64,000 nucleotides of DNA from Pseudooceanicola antarcticus. GTDB taxonomy: Bacteria; Pseudomonadota; Alphaproteobacteria; Rhodobacterales; Rhodobacteraceae. Positions 1 to 10,281 of this stretch are shown here, in pieces. The stretch is from contig NZ_OBEA01000003.1 in assembly GCF_900215355.1 (NCBI RefSeq), positions 124,001 through 188,000 of the forward strand, written 5' to 3'. The position numbers and the translations under genes were made by a program. The notes beneath the pieces were generated by a model. That model saw nothing but the letters and a program-made list of their open reading frames with translations. It did no database searches and was not told the DNA's origin. Position 1 is the first letter of the stretch. Each line of letters begins with the position of its first letter.

Positions 1-260
<260 letters not shown>

Positions 261-298
261 TCAAGCACGGCCACGGCCATTGCCTGACGAAAATTGCG

Positions 299-323
299 AA
301 GGCCCCCCTTGCGGGGGCCTTTT
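299..323 (+). terminator. Intrinsic terminator after rpoC
   Basis: The arms AAGGCCCCC and GGGGGCCTT face each other across a short CTTGC loop and run into TTTT. It lies 38 bases after the rpoC stop and ends the rpoBC unit. Confidence 0.85.
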
Positions 324-407
324 GCATGTCCGGGCGGTGGCTGCCCCTGGGTCATTGCCTTTTGCCGCGCCCCGCGTCATTGCAAGGCAAATGATCCGAG
401 GCACCAG

Positions 408-1313
408 ATGACCGACAACTTCAAGGCCGCGCTGCTGATGATGGGCTCGCTGGCATTCCTTTCCTTCAACGACGTGGCGATCAAGGCGGTGGCCATGGTG
501 GTCCCGCTGGCCCAGATCATCGTGCTGCGCAACGCCATCACCTCGACCGCGCTGGCCTTCGTGCTGACCCGCACCCGCGGTGCCTTCCGCCTCGCGCGCC
601 GTGACTGGCTGCTGGTGCTGCTGCGCGCCATCGGAGAGGCGGGGGCGGCCTATTTCTACCTCGAGGGGCTGATCCACATGCCCTTCGCCAACCTCGTGGC
701 GATCCTGCAATCGGCGCCCTTCGTCGTGACCCTTGCAGCCGCGCTTTTCCTCGGCGAAAGCGTCGGCTGGCGGCGGATCACGGCGATCCTCGTGGGCTTC
801 CTCGGCGTGCTGCTGATCCTGCGTCCGGGGACGGAGGGCTTTGACATCTACTCGGTCTACGTGCTGATCTCGGTGCTCTTCATCACGCTGCGCGACCTCT
901 CGACCCGCCGCCTCTCGCCCGAGGTGCCGGCAATGACCGTGACCTTCTTCACCTCGACGCTGGTCATGCTGACCTACCTCCTGGTGGGGCTGGGCACGCC
1001 CTGGGTGCCCATGCCCGGCTGGACCCTGGCCCTGACCGTGGCAGCGGCGGCGCTGGTGCTCACCTCCTATGTCTCGATCATCCAGGCCATGCGCATCGGC
1101 GAGGTCGCCTTCGTCTCGCCCTTCCGCTACACCTCGCTGCTCTTCGCGCTGGTGCTGGGGCTGGTGCTCTTCGACGAATGGCCAGAGGTGCTGACCCTGG
1201 TGGGCGCGGCAATCGTCGTGGCCTCGGGGCTCTTCATGCTCTACCGTGAGCACAAGCTGGGCCGCGCGCCCGTGACGCCCGAAGAACTGCCAGAGGTTTC
1301 CACCCGCCCATGA
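408..1313 (+). CDS. DMT-superfamily (EamA) transporter
   Basis: This 301-residue inner-membrane protein is built almost wholly of hydrophobic segments, about ten in two similar halves, which is the layout of EamA drug/metabolite transporters. The substrate cannot be told from sequence. The start is the ATG at 408, giving an N terminus that reads MTDNFKAALLMMGSLAFLSF and enters the first membrane segment at once. The frame stays open upstream, but that stretch overlaps the rpoC terminator and looks non-coding. The C-terminal tail after about residue 285 is polar. The stop overlaps the start of the next gene by four bases (ATGA), so the two are probably translated together. Confidence 0.85.
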   Translation: MTDNFKAALLMMGSLAFLSFNDVAIKAVAMVVPLAQIIVLRNAITSTALAFVLTRTRGAFRLARRDWLLVLLRAIGEAGAAYFYLEGLIHMPFANLVAILQSAPFVVTLAAALFLGESVGWRRITAILVGFLGVLLILRPGTEGFDIYSVYVLISVLFITLRDLSTRRLSPEVPAMTVTFFTSTLVMLTYLLVGLGTPWVPMPGWTLALTVAAAALVLTSYVSIIQAMRIGEVAFVSPFRYTSLLFALVLGLVLFDEWPEVLTLVGAAIVVASGLFMLYREHKLGRAPVTPEELPEVSTRP

Positions 1314-2149
1314 GCCACATCCAGATGCTGGGCCTGTGCCGTTTCTCCTATCCCACCGGAGGGGACGGGTTCGAAGGCAGCGCGGCGGATCTCGGGGCCA
1401 ACAGGGCCCGGCTCTACGATCCCGCCCGCCTGGCCCTGCGCTTCTGGTTCTTTGAAGAGATCTGCCTGCCCACCCTGGCCGCCCAGACGGACCCGGATTT
1501 CACCGTGCTGCTGATCTATGGCGAAGGGCTGCCGGACCCCTGGAAGACACGGCTGCTGCAGGCGGTCTCGGCGGTGCCTCAGATCCGCCCGCTGGCCCGG
1601 CCCGAGGGGCTGCCCCATGGCGCGCTCTGCCGCGCGGCGATGCAGGAGGCGCGCGACCCCGAGGCCCGCGCGGTCGGGGAATTCACCATCGATGACGATG
1701 ACGGCCTGGCAAGCGACTTCATCGCCGAGGCCCGCGCGGGCTTTGCCCCCCTGCGCCCGCTGTGGCGGGCCCGCAAGCGCGCTGCGCTCGACTTCAACGG
1801 GGGGCTCGTGCTGGACACGGGTGGCGCCACAGGCCTCACCCTGAGCGCCGTACAGGCCGAGTTCTGGGCCCCGGCGCTGGTGGTCTTCTTCGGGCCGCGC
1901 TCCAGCCGCTCGATCCAGGACTACAACCACCGCCGCCTCTGGGGTCGCATGCCGGCGCTGACCCTGCCCGAGCCGGTGATGTTCCTGCGCGGCAGCCACG
2001 AGAGCAACGACAGTCGCCTCGAGCGCCGGCTGCCGGGCCTTGGCCGCGGGGCAGGGGGGCAGACGGGGCCGGAAACCCTGCTGGCAGAGCGCTTTGGCCT
2101 CGACGCCGGCCAGCTGGCGCAGAGCTGGGCCACGAGGGCCCTGACCTGA
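1310..2149 (+). CDS. Putative rhamnosyltransferase
   Basis: This 279-residue protein matches the pattern of the putative rhamnosyl transferase family common in Rhodobacterales. It begins with a short strand and HIQMLGLCRFSYP, has a stretch with R and W residues around 40-50, and carries an acidic FTIDDDD motif at about residues 125-131 that resembles the metal/nucleotide-sugar site of GT-A glycosyltransferases. No membrane segment or signal peptide is visible, so it is probably cytoplasmic. It overlaps the preceding transporter gene by four bases. Family membership is by recognition of the overall pattern; the actual donor and acceptor sugars are unknown. Confidence 0.7.
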   Translation: MSHIQMLGLCRFSYPTGGDGFEGSAADLGANRARLYDPARLALRFWFFEEICLPTLAAQTDPDFTVLLIYGEGLPDPWKTRLLQAVSAVPQIRPLARPEGLPHGALCRAAMQEARDPEARAVGEFTIDDDDGLASDFIAEARAGFAPLRPLWRARKRAALDFNGGLVLDTGGATGLTLSAVQAEFWAPALVVFFGPRSSRSIQDYNHRRLWGRMPALTLPEPVMFLRGSHESNDSRLERRLPGLGRGAGGQTGPETLLAERFGLDAGQLAQSWATRALT

Positions 2150-2696
2150 GCCCGAAGTCCCCCTTGCACTCATCACCAGGCTGAAAGTACTCCGGGGGAG
2201 GCAGCCGTCAGGCTGACGGGGGCAGAGCCCCCTCCACGGCCTGAATGCCGCCATCCGGAGGCGGGGTCATGGCCACCCGCCCGGTGCAAGTCCGCCGCAG
2301 CGTCAAAGCCTTGCCGCGCAGGCCTTCGGGCTTCACCCAATGTTGACAACCCCCCCGACTCCCCCTATACGCGCCAGCAATCAGGCGAGGGGGCCGCCCC
2401 TTTGCTTCCAGATATACGTGGTCAAGATCCGGGAGCGATCCCCGATCCTCTGGAAAACCCACCGCGTCGATCCCCGTGTACGTGGGGTCGGATGCGGTTT
2501 TTTACGTTGCGCGCACATCGCCCCTGACCAGGGCCGAGCGCCCGACGAGAGGCCGGGGCCGAACCCCGGAAAAGCATTTCCGCCACGGCGGAAAAAGATC
2601 ACCCGGTCCCGGCGGACGCGTCGAGGATCACATAAACAACCGCATGGGGCACGGTCCTTCATGCAACACTAGTGTTAGAGATGGGAAAATAACCCT
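2150..2696 (+). other. Intergenic region and long rpsL leader
   Basis: This 547-base gap holds no convincing gene. Positions 2185-2232 contain two adjoining hairpins (CCGTCA/TGACGG and GGGGGC/GCCCCC) next to the text CTCCGGGGGAG, which recurs at 14835-14845. A promoter follows at 2343-2371, leaving an untranslated leader of roughly 320 bases before rpsL. The leader has small hairpins at 2472-2487 (followed ten bases later by six Ts), 2553-2569 (CCGGGG/CCCCGG) and 2580-2591. Confidence 0.6.
2343..2371 (+). promoter_or_regulatory. Promoter of the str operon (rpsL)
   Basis: A perfect -35 TTGACA (2343-2348) is separated by 17 bases from the -10 TATACG (2366-2371), followed by the GC-rich discriminator CGCC. 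The same TATACGCGCC text occurs in the rplB and rplO promoters. It lies about 325 bases before the rpsL start. Confidence 0.75.
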
Positions 2697-3068
2697 ATGC
2701 CTACGATCCAGCAGCTGATCCGCAAGCCGCGGCAGCCCAAAGTGAAACGTTCCAAGTCGATGCACCTGGAGCAGTGCCCGCAGAAGCGTGGCGTCTGCAC
2801 CCGCGTGTACACCACCACCCCGAAGAAGCCGAACTCGGCTATGCGTAAGGTTGCCAAGGTGCGCCTGACCAACGGCTACGAGGTGATTTCCTACATCCCC
2901 GGCGAATCCCACAACCTTCAGGAGCACTCCGTTGTCCTGATCCGTGGCGGCCGAGTGAAGGACCTTCCGGGCGTTCGCTACCACATCCTGCGCGGTGTGC
3001 TGGATACCCATGGCGTCAAAGACCGTAAACAGCGTCGCTCCAAGTACGGCGCGAAGCGTCCGAAGTAA
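2697..3068 (+). CDS. rpsL: 30S ribosomal protein S12
   Basis: S12 sits at the decoding centre of the small subunit and checks codon-anticodon pairing. The 123-residue protein has the usual length and the conserved [13 protein letters not shown] segment with Lys43, and the [13 protein letters not shown] segment with Lys88 and Asp89. These lysines are the wild-type residues whose replacement gives streptomycin resistance, so this copy is of the sensitive type. The start is the ATG at 2697, giving [12 protein letters not shown] as in other bacteria. It is the first gene of the str group and lies 12 bases before rpsG. Confidence 0.99.
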   Translation: MPTIQQLIRKPRQPKVKRSKSMHLEQCPQKRGVCTRVYTTTPKKPNSAMRKVAKVRLTNGYEVISYIPGESHNLQEHSVVLIRGGRVKDLPGVRYHILRGVLDTHGVKDRKQRRSKYGAKRPK

Positions 3069-3080
3069 GAGGATTAGAGA

Positions 3081-3551
3081 ATGTCCCGTCGTCACGCTGC
3101 CGAGAAGCGCGAAATCCTGCCCGACGCCAAGTATGGCGATCGCGTCCTGACCAAGTTCATGAACAACCTCATGATCGATGGCAAGAAATCTGCTGCCGAG
3201 AAGATCGTCTACAACGCTCTCGACCGCATCGAATCCAAGGTCAAGCGCGCTCCCGTGGAAATCTTCCACGAAGCCCTGGACAACATCAAACCCTCCGTCG
3301 AAGTGCGTTCGCGCCGCGTCGGTGGTGCCACCTACCAGGTGCCCGTCGAAGTGCGCCCCGAGCGTCGTGAAGCCCTGGCGATCCGCTGGCTGATCACCGC
3401 TTCGCGTTCGCGCAACGAGAACACCATGGAAGAGCGCCTCGCAGGCGAACTCCTGGACGCCGTCAACTCTCGCGGTTCCGCCGTGAAGAAGCGCGAAGAC
3501 ACCCACAAGATGGCCGACGCCAACAAAGCGTTCAGCCACTACCGCTGGTAA
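3081..3551 (+). CDS. rpsG: 30S ribosomal protein S7
   Basis: S7 organises the head of the 30S subunit by binding the 3' major domain of 16S rRNA. The 156-residue protein begins [20 protein letters not shown], close to the family standard, and contains the [16 protein letters not shown] loop typical of bacterial S7. It is preceded by an AGAGGATTAGAG ribosome-binding region and follows rpsL by 12 bases. In gammaproteobacteria S7 is the autogenous repressor of the str operon at the rpsL-rpsG gap; here that gap is too short to form the same structure, so regulation, if any, must differ. Confidence 0.99.
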   Translation: MSRRHAAEKREILPDAKYGDRVLTKFMNNLMIDGKKSAAEKIVYNALDRIESKVKRAPVEIFHEALDNIKPSVEVRSRRVGGATYQVPVEVRPERREALAIRWLITASRSRNENTMEERLAGELLDAVNSRGSAVKKREDTHKMADANKAFSHYRW

Positions 3552-3574
3552 ACCCTCAGGAAGGCAGACTTACC

Positions 3575-5698
<2,124 letters not shown>

Positions 5699-5701
5699 GC
5701 A

Positions 5702-5761
5702 GCGGTGCGGGGGGAACCCCGCGCCCTACCCACTTGTAGGGTGCGTGCCTGTACGCACCGC
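5702..5761. repeat. Composite palindrome between fusA and tuf
   Basis: Outer arms GCGGTGCG (5702-5709) and CGCACCGC (5754-5761) are exact complements. Inside are three local hairpins: GCGGGG/CCCCGC (5707-5722), CCCTAC/GTAGGG (5724-5741) and GGTGCGT/ACGCACC (5740-5759). Almost every base of the gap can pair, in two competing ways. There is no T run, so it is not a normal terminator. The CCCTAC/GTAGGG core links it to the palindromes found in other gaps of this cluster. Confidence 0.7.
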
Positions 5762-5782
5762 CAGAAAGACTAGGAGGCCATC

Positions 5783-6958
5783 ATGGCAAAGGAAAAGTTT
5801 GAGCGCGGCAAACCGCACTGCAACATCGGCACGATCGGTCACGTTGACCACGGCAAGACGACGCTGACGGCGGCGATCACGAAGTACTTCGGTGACTTCC
5901 GCGCCTACGACCAGATCGACGGCGCGCCGGAAGAGAAGGCTCGCGGTATCACCATCTCGACCGCCCACGTGGAATACGAGACCGAGAACCGTCACTACGC
6001 GCACGTCGACTGCCCCGGCCACGCCGACTACGTGAAGAACATGATCACCGGTGCTGCCCAGATGGACGGCGCGATCCTGGTTGTGAACGCAGCTGACGGC
6101 CCGATGCCGCAGACCCGCGAGCACATCCTGCTGGGCCGCCAGGTGGGTATCCCCGCCATGGTCGTGTTCATGAACAAGGTTGACCAGGTCGACGACGAAG
6201 AGCTGCTCGAGCTCGTCGAGATGGAAATCCGCGAACTGCTGTCGGCTTACGACTTCCCCGGCGACGACATCCCCGTCATCGCAGGTTCGGCTCTGGCCGC
6301 AATGGAAGGCCGTGACCCCGAGATCGGCGAGAACAAGATCAAGGAACTGATGGCCGCCGTGGATGAGTACATCCCGCAGCCGGCACGTGCCGTTGACCAG
6401 CCCTTCCTGATGCCGATCGAAGACGTGTTCTCGATCTCCGGCCGCGGTACCGTTGTGACCGGCCGTGTCGAGCGTGGCGTCGTGAACGTCGGCGACGAAC
6501 TGGAAATCGTTGGTATCCGCGACACCAAGAAGACGACCTGCACCGGTGTGGAAATGTTCCGCAAGCTGCTGGACCGTGGTGAAGCCGGCGACAACATCGG
6601 CGCCCTGCTGCGCGGTATCGACCGTGAAGGCGTTGAGCGTGGCCAGGTTCTCTGCAAGCCGGGTTCCGTGAAGCCGCACACCAAGTTCGAAGCCGAGGTC
6701 TACATCCTGACCAAAGACGAAGGTGGCCGTCACACGCCGTTCTTCGCGAACTACCGTCCGCAGTTCTACTTCCGGACCACCGACGTGACCGGCACCGTGA
6801 CCCTTCCCGAGGGCACCGAGATGGTCATGCCCGGCGACAACCTGAAGTTCGCCGTGGAACTGATCGCTCCGATCGCCATGGAAGATGGTCTGCGCTTCGC
6901 TATCCGCGAAGGTGGCCGTACCGTCGGCTCCGGCGTCGTCTCGAAGATCGTCGAGTAA
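5783..6958 (+). CDS. tuf: Elongation factor Tu
   Basis: EF-Tu brings aminoacyl-tRNA to the ribosomal A site as a GTP complex. The 391-residue protein has the usual start [20 protein letters not shown], the P-loop GHVDHGKT at residues 19-26, the DCPGH and NKVD motifs, and ends in the conserved [13 protein letters not shown]. It has a good ribosome-binding site (TAGGAGG, 5771-5777). Many alphaproteobacteria carry a second tuf gene elsewhere; none is in this window. Two hairpins follow the stop, suggesting that the str transcript ends or is thinned out here before rpsJ. Confidence 0.99.
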   Translation: MAKEKFERGKPHCNIGTIGHVDHGKTTLTAAITKYFGDFRAYDQIDGAPEEKARGITISTAHVEYETENRHYAHVDCPGHADYVKNMITGAAQMDGAILVVNAADGPMPQTREHILLGRQVGIPAMVVFMNKVDQVDDEELLELVEMEIRELLSAYDFPGDDIPVIAGSALAAMEGRDPEIGENKIKELMAAVDEYIPQPARAVDQPFLMPIEDVFSISGRGTVVTGRVERGVVNVGDELEIVGIRDTKKTTCTGVEMFRKLLDRGEAGDNIGALLRGIDREGVERGQVLCKPGSVKPHTKFEAEVYILTKDEGGRHTPFFANYRPQFYFRTTDVTGTVTLPEGTEMVMPGDNLKFAVELIAPIAMEDGLRFAIREGGRTVGSGVVSKIVE

Positions 6959-6976
6959 TCGACTGCGCGACTGCGT

Positions 6977-6998
6977 AGGGTGGGAGAGATCCCACCCT
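6977..6998. repeat. GC-rich palindrome after tuf
   Basis: Arms AGGGTGGGA (6977-6985) and TCCCACCCT (6990-6998) with a GAGA loop form a perfect 9-bp stem. The left side extends to CGTAGGG, matching the family seen at 9298, 14001, 20165 and 20230. No T run follows. Confidence 0.7.
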
Positions 6999-7017
6999 GC
7001 CATCGCAACCGATTGAA

Positions 7018-7040
7018 ACGGCGGGGGAAAACCCCGCCGT
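7018..7040 (+). terminator. Probable terminator after tuf
   Basis: Arms ACGGCGGGG (7018-7026) and CCCCGCCGT (7032-7040) with a GAAAA loop form a strong 9-bp stem, followed by a pyrimidine run CTCTCTTA with few Ts. It could end most str transcripts before the rpsJ promoter. Confidence 0.55.
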
Positions 7041-7073
7041 CTCTCTTATCGGTCCAGAAAGGGAAAAAGCCTC

Positions 7074-7102
7074 TGGACAGCACGTCCGGAAGCGACTATC
7101 CC
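7074..7102 (+). promoter_or_regulatory. Probable promoter of the rpsJ block
   Basis: The -35 TGGACA (7074-7079), 17-base spacer and -10 TATCCC (7097-7102) followed by GCGCC resemble the TATACGCGCC module of the other ribosomal promoters. It lies just after the tuf terminator and about 120 bases before rpsJ. Confidence 0.45.
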
Positions 7103-7115
7103 GCGCCAATTCCAA

Positions 7116-7150
7116 ACGGCGGGCCGCCCTGTTTTTTCAGGGTCCGCCGT
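7116..7150 (+). promoter_or_regulatory. Hairpin in the rpsJ leader
   Basis: ACGGCGG (7116-7122) pairs with CCGCCGT (7144-7150), and CCCTG (7127-7131) with CAGGG (7138-7142), around a loop of six Ts. This 12-bp stem with a small internal bulge lies in the predicted 5' leader of the rpsJ-rplC-rplD-rplW transcript, where gammaproteobacteria have an L4-binding attenuator. Homology to that element is not implied. Confidence 0.5.
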
Positions 7151-7220
7151 AGGGTTCGACGAGGGACAGGGAAGAGCCCTGTTCGTCCTATCAACTCCAA
7201 TGCCGCGAAAGGCTATCAAA

Positions 7221-7526
7221 ATGAGCCAAACCATTCGCATTCGGCTGAAGGCATTCGATTACCGCGTTCTGGATTCCAGCACGCAGGAAATCCTGAACAC
7301 GGCGAAGCGCACCGGCGCAACCGTCCGTGGCCCGATCCCGCTGCCCAACAAGATCGAGAAGTTCACGGTTCTCCGTGGCCCTCACGTTGACAAGAAATCC
7401 CGCGACCAGTTCGAGATCCGCACCCACAAGCGGCTCCTGGATATCGTGGATCCGACCCCGCAGACGGTGGACGCGCTGATGAAGCTCGACCTCGCCGCCG
7501 GCGTGGATGTCGAGATCAAGGTTTAA
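7221..7526 (+). CDS. rpsJ: 30S ribosomal protein S10
   Basis: S10 is a head protein of the 30S subunit and also takes part in transcription antitermination as NusE. The 101-residue form starts with [18 protein letters not shown] at the ATG at 7221, which has an AAAGG ribosome-binding site eight bases upstream. The upstream in-frame ATG at 7200 would add seven residues not found in the family. The conserved [20 protein letters not shown] loop is present. It is the first gene of a block with rplC, rplD and rplW. The 262-base gap before it holds a terminator, a promoter and a leader hairpin. Confidence 0.98.
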   Translation: MSQTIRIRLKAFDYRVLDSSTQEILNTAKRTGATVRGPIPLPNKIEKFTVLRGPHVDKKSRDQFEIRTHKRLLDIVDPTPQTVDALMKLDLAAGVDVEIKV

Positions 7527-7540
7527 GGAGGGTCCAACTG

Positions 7541-8383
7541 ATGCTCCGTTCCGGTATCATCGCTAAAAAGGTCGGCATGACCCGTCTCTTCATGGAAGAC
7601 GGCAAGCAGATCCCCGTTACTGTCCTGCAACTGGAGAACCTCCAGGTTGTGGCTCAGCGTACCTCTGACGACCATGGCTACACCGCCGTCCAGCTGGGCG
7701 CCGGCACCGCCAAGGCCAAGCGCACCAGCCAAGCAATGCGTGGCCACTTCGCCGCGGCCAACGTCGAGCCCAAGCGCAAGGTTGCCGAGTTCCGCGTGGA
7801 CCCCGACAACCTGATCGGCGTCGGTGAGGAAATCACCGCCGACCATTACTTCGAAGGTCAGTTCGTCGACGTGTCGGGCACCTCGATCGGTAAAGGTTTC
7901 GCCGGTGGCATGAAGCGCCACAACTTCGGCGGCCTGCGCGCCACCCACGGCGTGTCGATCAGCCACCGTTCGCACGGCTCCACCGGCCAGTGTCAGGACC
8001 CCGGCAAGGTGTTCAAGGGCAAGAAGATGGCGGGCCACATGGGTGCCGTCCGCGTCACCACGCAGAACCTGCAGGTCGTCAAGACCGACAGCGAGCGTGG
8101 CCTGGTCTTCATCAAGGGCGCCGTTCCCGGCTCCAAGGGTGGCTGGGTGACCGTCAAGGACGCCGTCAAGAAGCCGTTCCCCGAGAACGCCATTCTGCCG
8201 GCCGCCCTGAAGTCCGCCGCCGAGGAAGCCAAGCGTCTGGCTGAAGAAGCCGCCGCCGCCGCAGAAGCCGAAGCCAAGGCCGCCGAAGAGGCAGCCGCAG
8301 CCGAAGCAGCCGCCGCTGAGGAAGCCGCTCTCAAAGAGGCCGAGGCCGACATTGAGGCCGAGAAGAAGGAAGGCGACGAATGA
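7541..8383 (+). CDS. rplC: 50S ribosomal protein L3 with long C-terminal tail
   Basis: L3 helps to assemble the 50S subunit and lies near the peptidyl-transferase centre. Residues 1 to about 212 form the normal L3 core, including the [14 protein letters not shown] loop with Gln150, the residue methylated by PrmB in E. coli. Residues about 222-280 form an extra tail made almost wholly of Ala, Glu and Lys, likely one long helix. The family norm is about 210 residues, so this tail adds roughly 65. Extended L3 proteins are, to my knowledge, found in other Rhodobacterales; the tail's role is unknown. The stop overlaps rplD (ATGA). Confidence 0.97.
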   Translation: MLRSGIIAKKVGMTRLFMEDGKQIPVTVLQLENLQVVAQRTSDDHGYTAVQLGAGTAKAKRTSQAMRGHFAAANVEPKRKVAEFRVDPDNLIGVGEEITADHYFEGQFVDVSGTSIGKGFAGGMKRHNFGGLRATHGVSISHRSHGSTGQCQDPGKVFKGKKMAGHMGAVRVTTQNLQVVKTDSERGLVFIKGAVPGSKGGWVTVKDAVKKPFPENAILPAALKSAAEEAKRLAEEAAAAAEAEAKAAEEAAAAEAAAAEEAALKEAEADIEAEKKEGDE

Positions 8384-8997
8384 AACTCGACGTGATCAAA
8401 CTGGACGGCTCGGCTGCCGGTTCTGTCGATCTCGGCGACGAGATCTTCGGCCTGGAGCCCCGTGCAGACATCCTGCACCGCGTTGTCCGCTGGCAGCGTA
8501 ACAAGGCACAGGCAGGGACCCACAAGGTCCTCGGCCGTTCGGAAGTGTCCTACTCGACCAAGAAGATCTATCGCCAGAAGGGCACCGGCGGCGCACGCCA
8601 CGGCTCCCGCAAGGCGCCTATCTTCCGCAAGGGTGGTATCTACAAGGGCCCGACCCCGCGTAGCCATGGCCACGACCTGACGAAGAAGTTCCGCAAGCTG
8701 GGTCTGAAGCACGCCCTTTCGGCCAAGGTGAAGTCCGGCTCGCTGGTCATCATCGAGAACGCCGAGTCCGAGGGCAAGACCGCCGCACTGGCCAAGCAGG
8801 TTGCAAACCTGGGCTGGAAGCGCGCTCTGATCATCGACGGCGCCGCCGTCAATGAGGGCTTCGCCCGCGCCGCCGCCAACATCGAAGGCCTGGATATCCT
8901 GCCGACGATGGGTGCAAACGTGTACGACATCCTGAAGCGTGACACCCTGGTGCTCACCAAGTCGGCTGTCGAAGCTCTGGAGGCTCGCCTGAAATGA
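8380..8997 (+). CDS. rplD: 50S ribosomal protein L4
   Basis: L4 lines the nascent-peptide exit tunnel of the 50S subunit through its long loop. The 205-residue protein has the normal length and the conserved segment with [20 protein letters not shown], the tunnel loop near residues 65-85. In E. coli L4 also represses its own operon by acting on the rpsJ leader; a leader hairpin is present here at 7116-7150, but whether L4 acts on it is unknown. The gene overlaps both rplC and rplW by four bases (ATGA), which implies coupled translation. Confidence 0.98.
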   Translation: MKLDVIKLDGSAAGSVDLGDEIFGLEPRADILHRVVRWQRNKAQAGTHKVLGRSEVSYSTKKIYRQKGTGGARHGSRKAPIFRKGGIYKGPTPRSHGHDLTKKFRKLGLKHALSAKVKSGSLVIIENAESEGKTAALAKQVANLGWKRALIIDGAAVNEGFARAAANIEGLDILPTMGANVYDILKRDTLVLTKSAVEALEARLK

Positions 8998-9290
8998 GTG
9001 CCAAGGCAGAACATTACGACGTGATCCGCAAGCCGATCATCACCGAGAAAGCGACCATGGCTTCCGAAGCCAACGCCGTCGTCTTCGAAGTCTCGATCGA
9101 CGCCAACAAGCCGATGATCAAGGAAGCCGTCGAGGCTCTCTTCAATGTCAAGGTGAAGGCCGTCAACACGACCGTCACCAAGGGCAAGGTCAAGCGCTTC
9201 CGTGGCACCCTTGGCAAGCGCAAGGACGTCAAGAAGGCCTATGTGACCCTCGAAGAGGGCAACACGATCGACGTGACCACCGGTCTGTGA
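8994..9290 (+). CDS. rplW: 50S ribosomal protein L23
   Basis: L23 surrounds the exit of the polypeptide tunnel and is the docking point for trigger factor and signal recognition particle. The 98-residue protein has the typical [15 protein letters not shown] start region, the central [14 protein letters not shown] segment, and the basic [20 protein letters not shown] loop. It overlaps rplD by four bases. In most bacteria rplB follows directly, but here the block ends: a palindrome and an intrinsic terminator follow, and rplB lies 2 kb further on behind its own promoter. Confidence 0.98.
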   Translation: MSAKAEHYDVIRKPIITEKATMASEANAVVFEVSIDANKPMIKEAVEALFNVKVKAVNTTVTKGKVKRFRGTLGKRKDVKKAYVTLEEGNTIDVTTGL

Positions 9291-9297
9291 TCGTGGC

Positions 9298-9320
9298 GGT
9301 GGGTTAGCTCCCACCCTACG
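9298..9320. repeat. GC-rich palindrome after rplW
   Basis: Arms GGTGGG (9298-9303) and CCCACC (9310-9315) around TTAGCT, followed by CTACG (9316-9320). It is a member of the same family as the elements at 6977, 14001 and 20165. Confidence 0.65.
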
Positions 9321-9332
9321 GCAAGTGACATG

Positions 9333-9360
9333 GCCCCTCGCTGCAAGGCGGGGGGCTTTT
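9333..9360 (+). terminator. Intrinsic terminator after rplW
   Basis: GCCCCTCGC pairs with GCGGGGGGC (one G-T pair) around a six-base loop and runs into TTTTCCTTT. It closes the rpsJ-rplW transcript ahead of the inserted methyltransferase gene. Confidence 0.75.
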
Positions 9361-9405
9361 CCTTTGGCAGGCCGCGTCTGGCCCGCTGCCTGAACGGAGG
9401 CACCC

Positions 9406-10086
9406 ATGATCCCCTGGGAAGAACTGGCCACGGCGCGCGCGCCCGAAGGCGACATCCTGCGCCTCTTCCGGCGCGGGACCGAGTATTCCATCCGCCTCGG
9501 CGATGGCAACGAGCTGATGAACTCGCGCCTCGGCGGGTCCGAGATCGCGCTGTCGACACTCTCCTTCGACCGCCTCGGCGCCCGCCCGGCACCCCGGGTG
9601 TTGATCGGAGGGCTCGGCATGGGCTTCACCCTGCGCGCCGCCCAGGAGCTGGCCCCGCCGGACGCGCAGATCGTCGTGTCAGAGGTTGTGCCCGAGCTGA
9701 TCGGCTGGGCGCGCGATGATATGGCGGAGGTCTTCGGAGACTGCCTTTCGGACCCCCGCGTTGAGCTGCGCGCTGGCGACGTAGCGGAGGAGATCGCCTC
9801 GGTCACCGCCGGCTGGGACATGATCCTGCTGGACGTGGACAACGGCCCGGACGGGCTGACGCGGGACGGCAATGACGTGCTTTACGGAGAGAGCGGGCTG
9901 GCGGCGGCGCACCGGTCGCTGACGATCCACGGCGTGCTGTCGGTCTGGTCGGCGCATCCGAGTAGAGGGTTCGCCAAGCGCTTTGCACGGGCGAACTTCG
10001 ATGTGAAGGAAGAGGGGGTCAGGGCCGGACGGACGAAGAGGGGGGCTCGGCATACCGTGTGGACGGGGGTGCGGAAAGGGCGGTGA
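9406..10086 (+). CDS. Spermidine-synthase-like methyltransferase
   Basis: This 226-residue protein has a Rossmann methyltransferase fold of the spermidine/spermine synthase type. The nucleotide-binding motif VLIGGLGMGFT lies at residues 65-75, an acidic residue that would bind the ribose at Glu93, GDV at 124-126, and LLDVDNGPDG at 141-150, which resembles the active-site strand of polyamine synthases. The N-terminal beta domain of true SpeE is very short here, so SAM-dependent methyl or aminopropyl transfer to an unknown substrate is inferred. The start ATG at 9406 has GGAGG upstream. It sits between rplW and rplB, outside the ribosomal units, with a terminator in front. Confidence 0.75.
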   Translation: MIPWEELATARAPEGDILRLFRRGTEYSIRLGDGNELMNSRLGGSEIALSTLSFDRLGARPAPRVLIGGLGMGFTLRAAQELAPPDAQIVVSEVVPELIGWARDDMAEVFGDCLSDPRVELRAGDVAEEIASVTAGWDMILLDVDNGPDGLTRDGNDVLYGESGLAAAHRSLTIHGVLSVWSAHPSRGFAKRFARANFDVKEEGVRAGRTKRGARHTVWTGVRKGR

Positions 10087-10155
10087 GGGGGGCCTGTCCA
10101 ATTGTTCAGTTAGGGAGACTCGCCGCTGACGGCCGATGAGGGGAGGGAGTCTACA

Positions 10156-10221
10156 GTGCGCTGGCGCCAAGAAGTTTGGGGCGCAATAGTAGCCAGCCTT
10201 GCTATTCTAGGGATTAGCTGA
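10156..10221 (+). CDS. Possible 21-residue hydrophobic peptide
   Basis: A GTG codon at 10156 follows a strong GAGGGAG ribosome-binding site at 10143-10149 and opens a 21-codon frame. The product begins MRWRQEVWGAIV and continues as a single hydrophobic stretch ending LAILGIS, so it would be a tiny membrane peptide with a basic N terminus. It lies in an AT-richer stretch and ends 60 bases before the start of the membrane protein gene at 10282. It may be a leader peptide, a toxin-like peptide, or chance. No family is recognised. Confidence 0.35.
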   Translation: MRWRQEVWGAIVASLAILGIS

Positions 10222-10281
10222 TGAGCTTGTGTTGGATGGCACCAACCCCCGTTCTCACAATCTTCACCGGAGTTACCGAAT

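Noticed and set aside
2340-2672. Plus-strand frame within the rpsL leader
   Set aside because: It starts inside the promoter, has no ribosome-binding site and is rich in Pro and Arg, as expected from non-coding GC-rich DNA.
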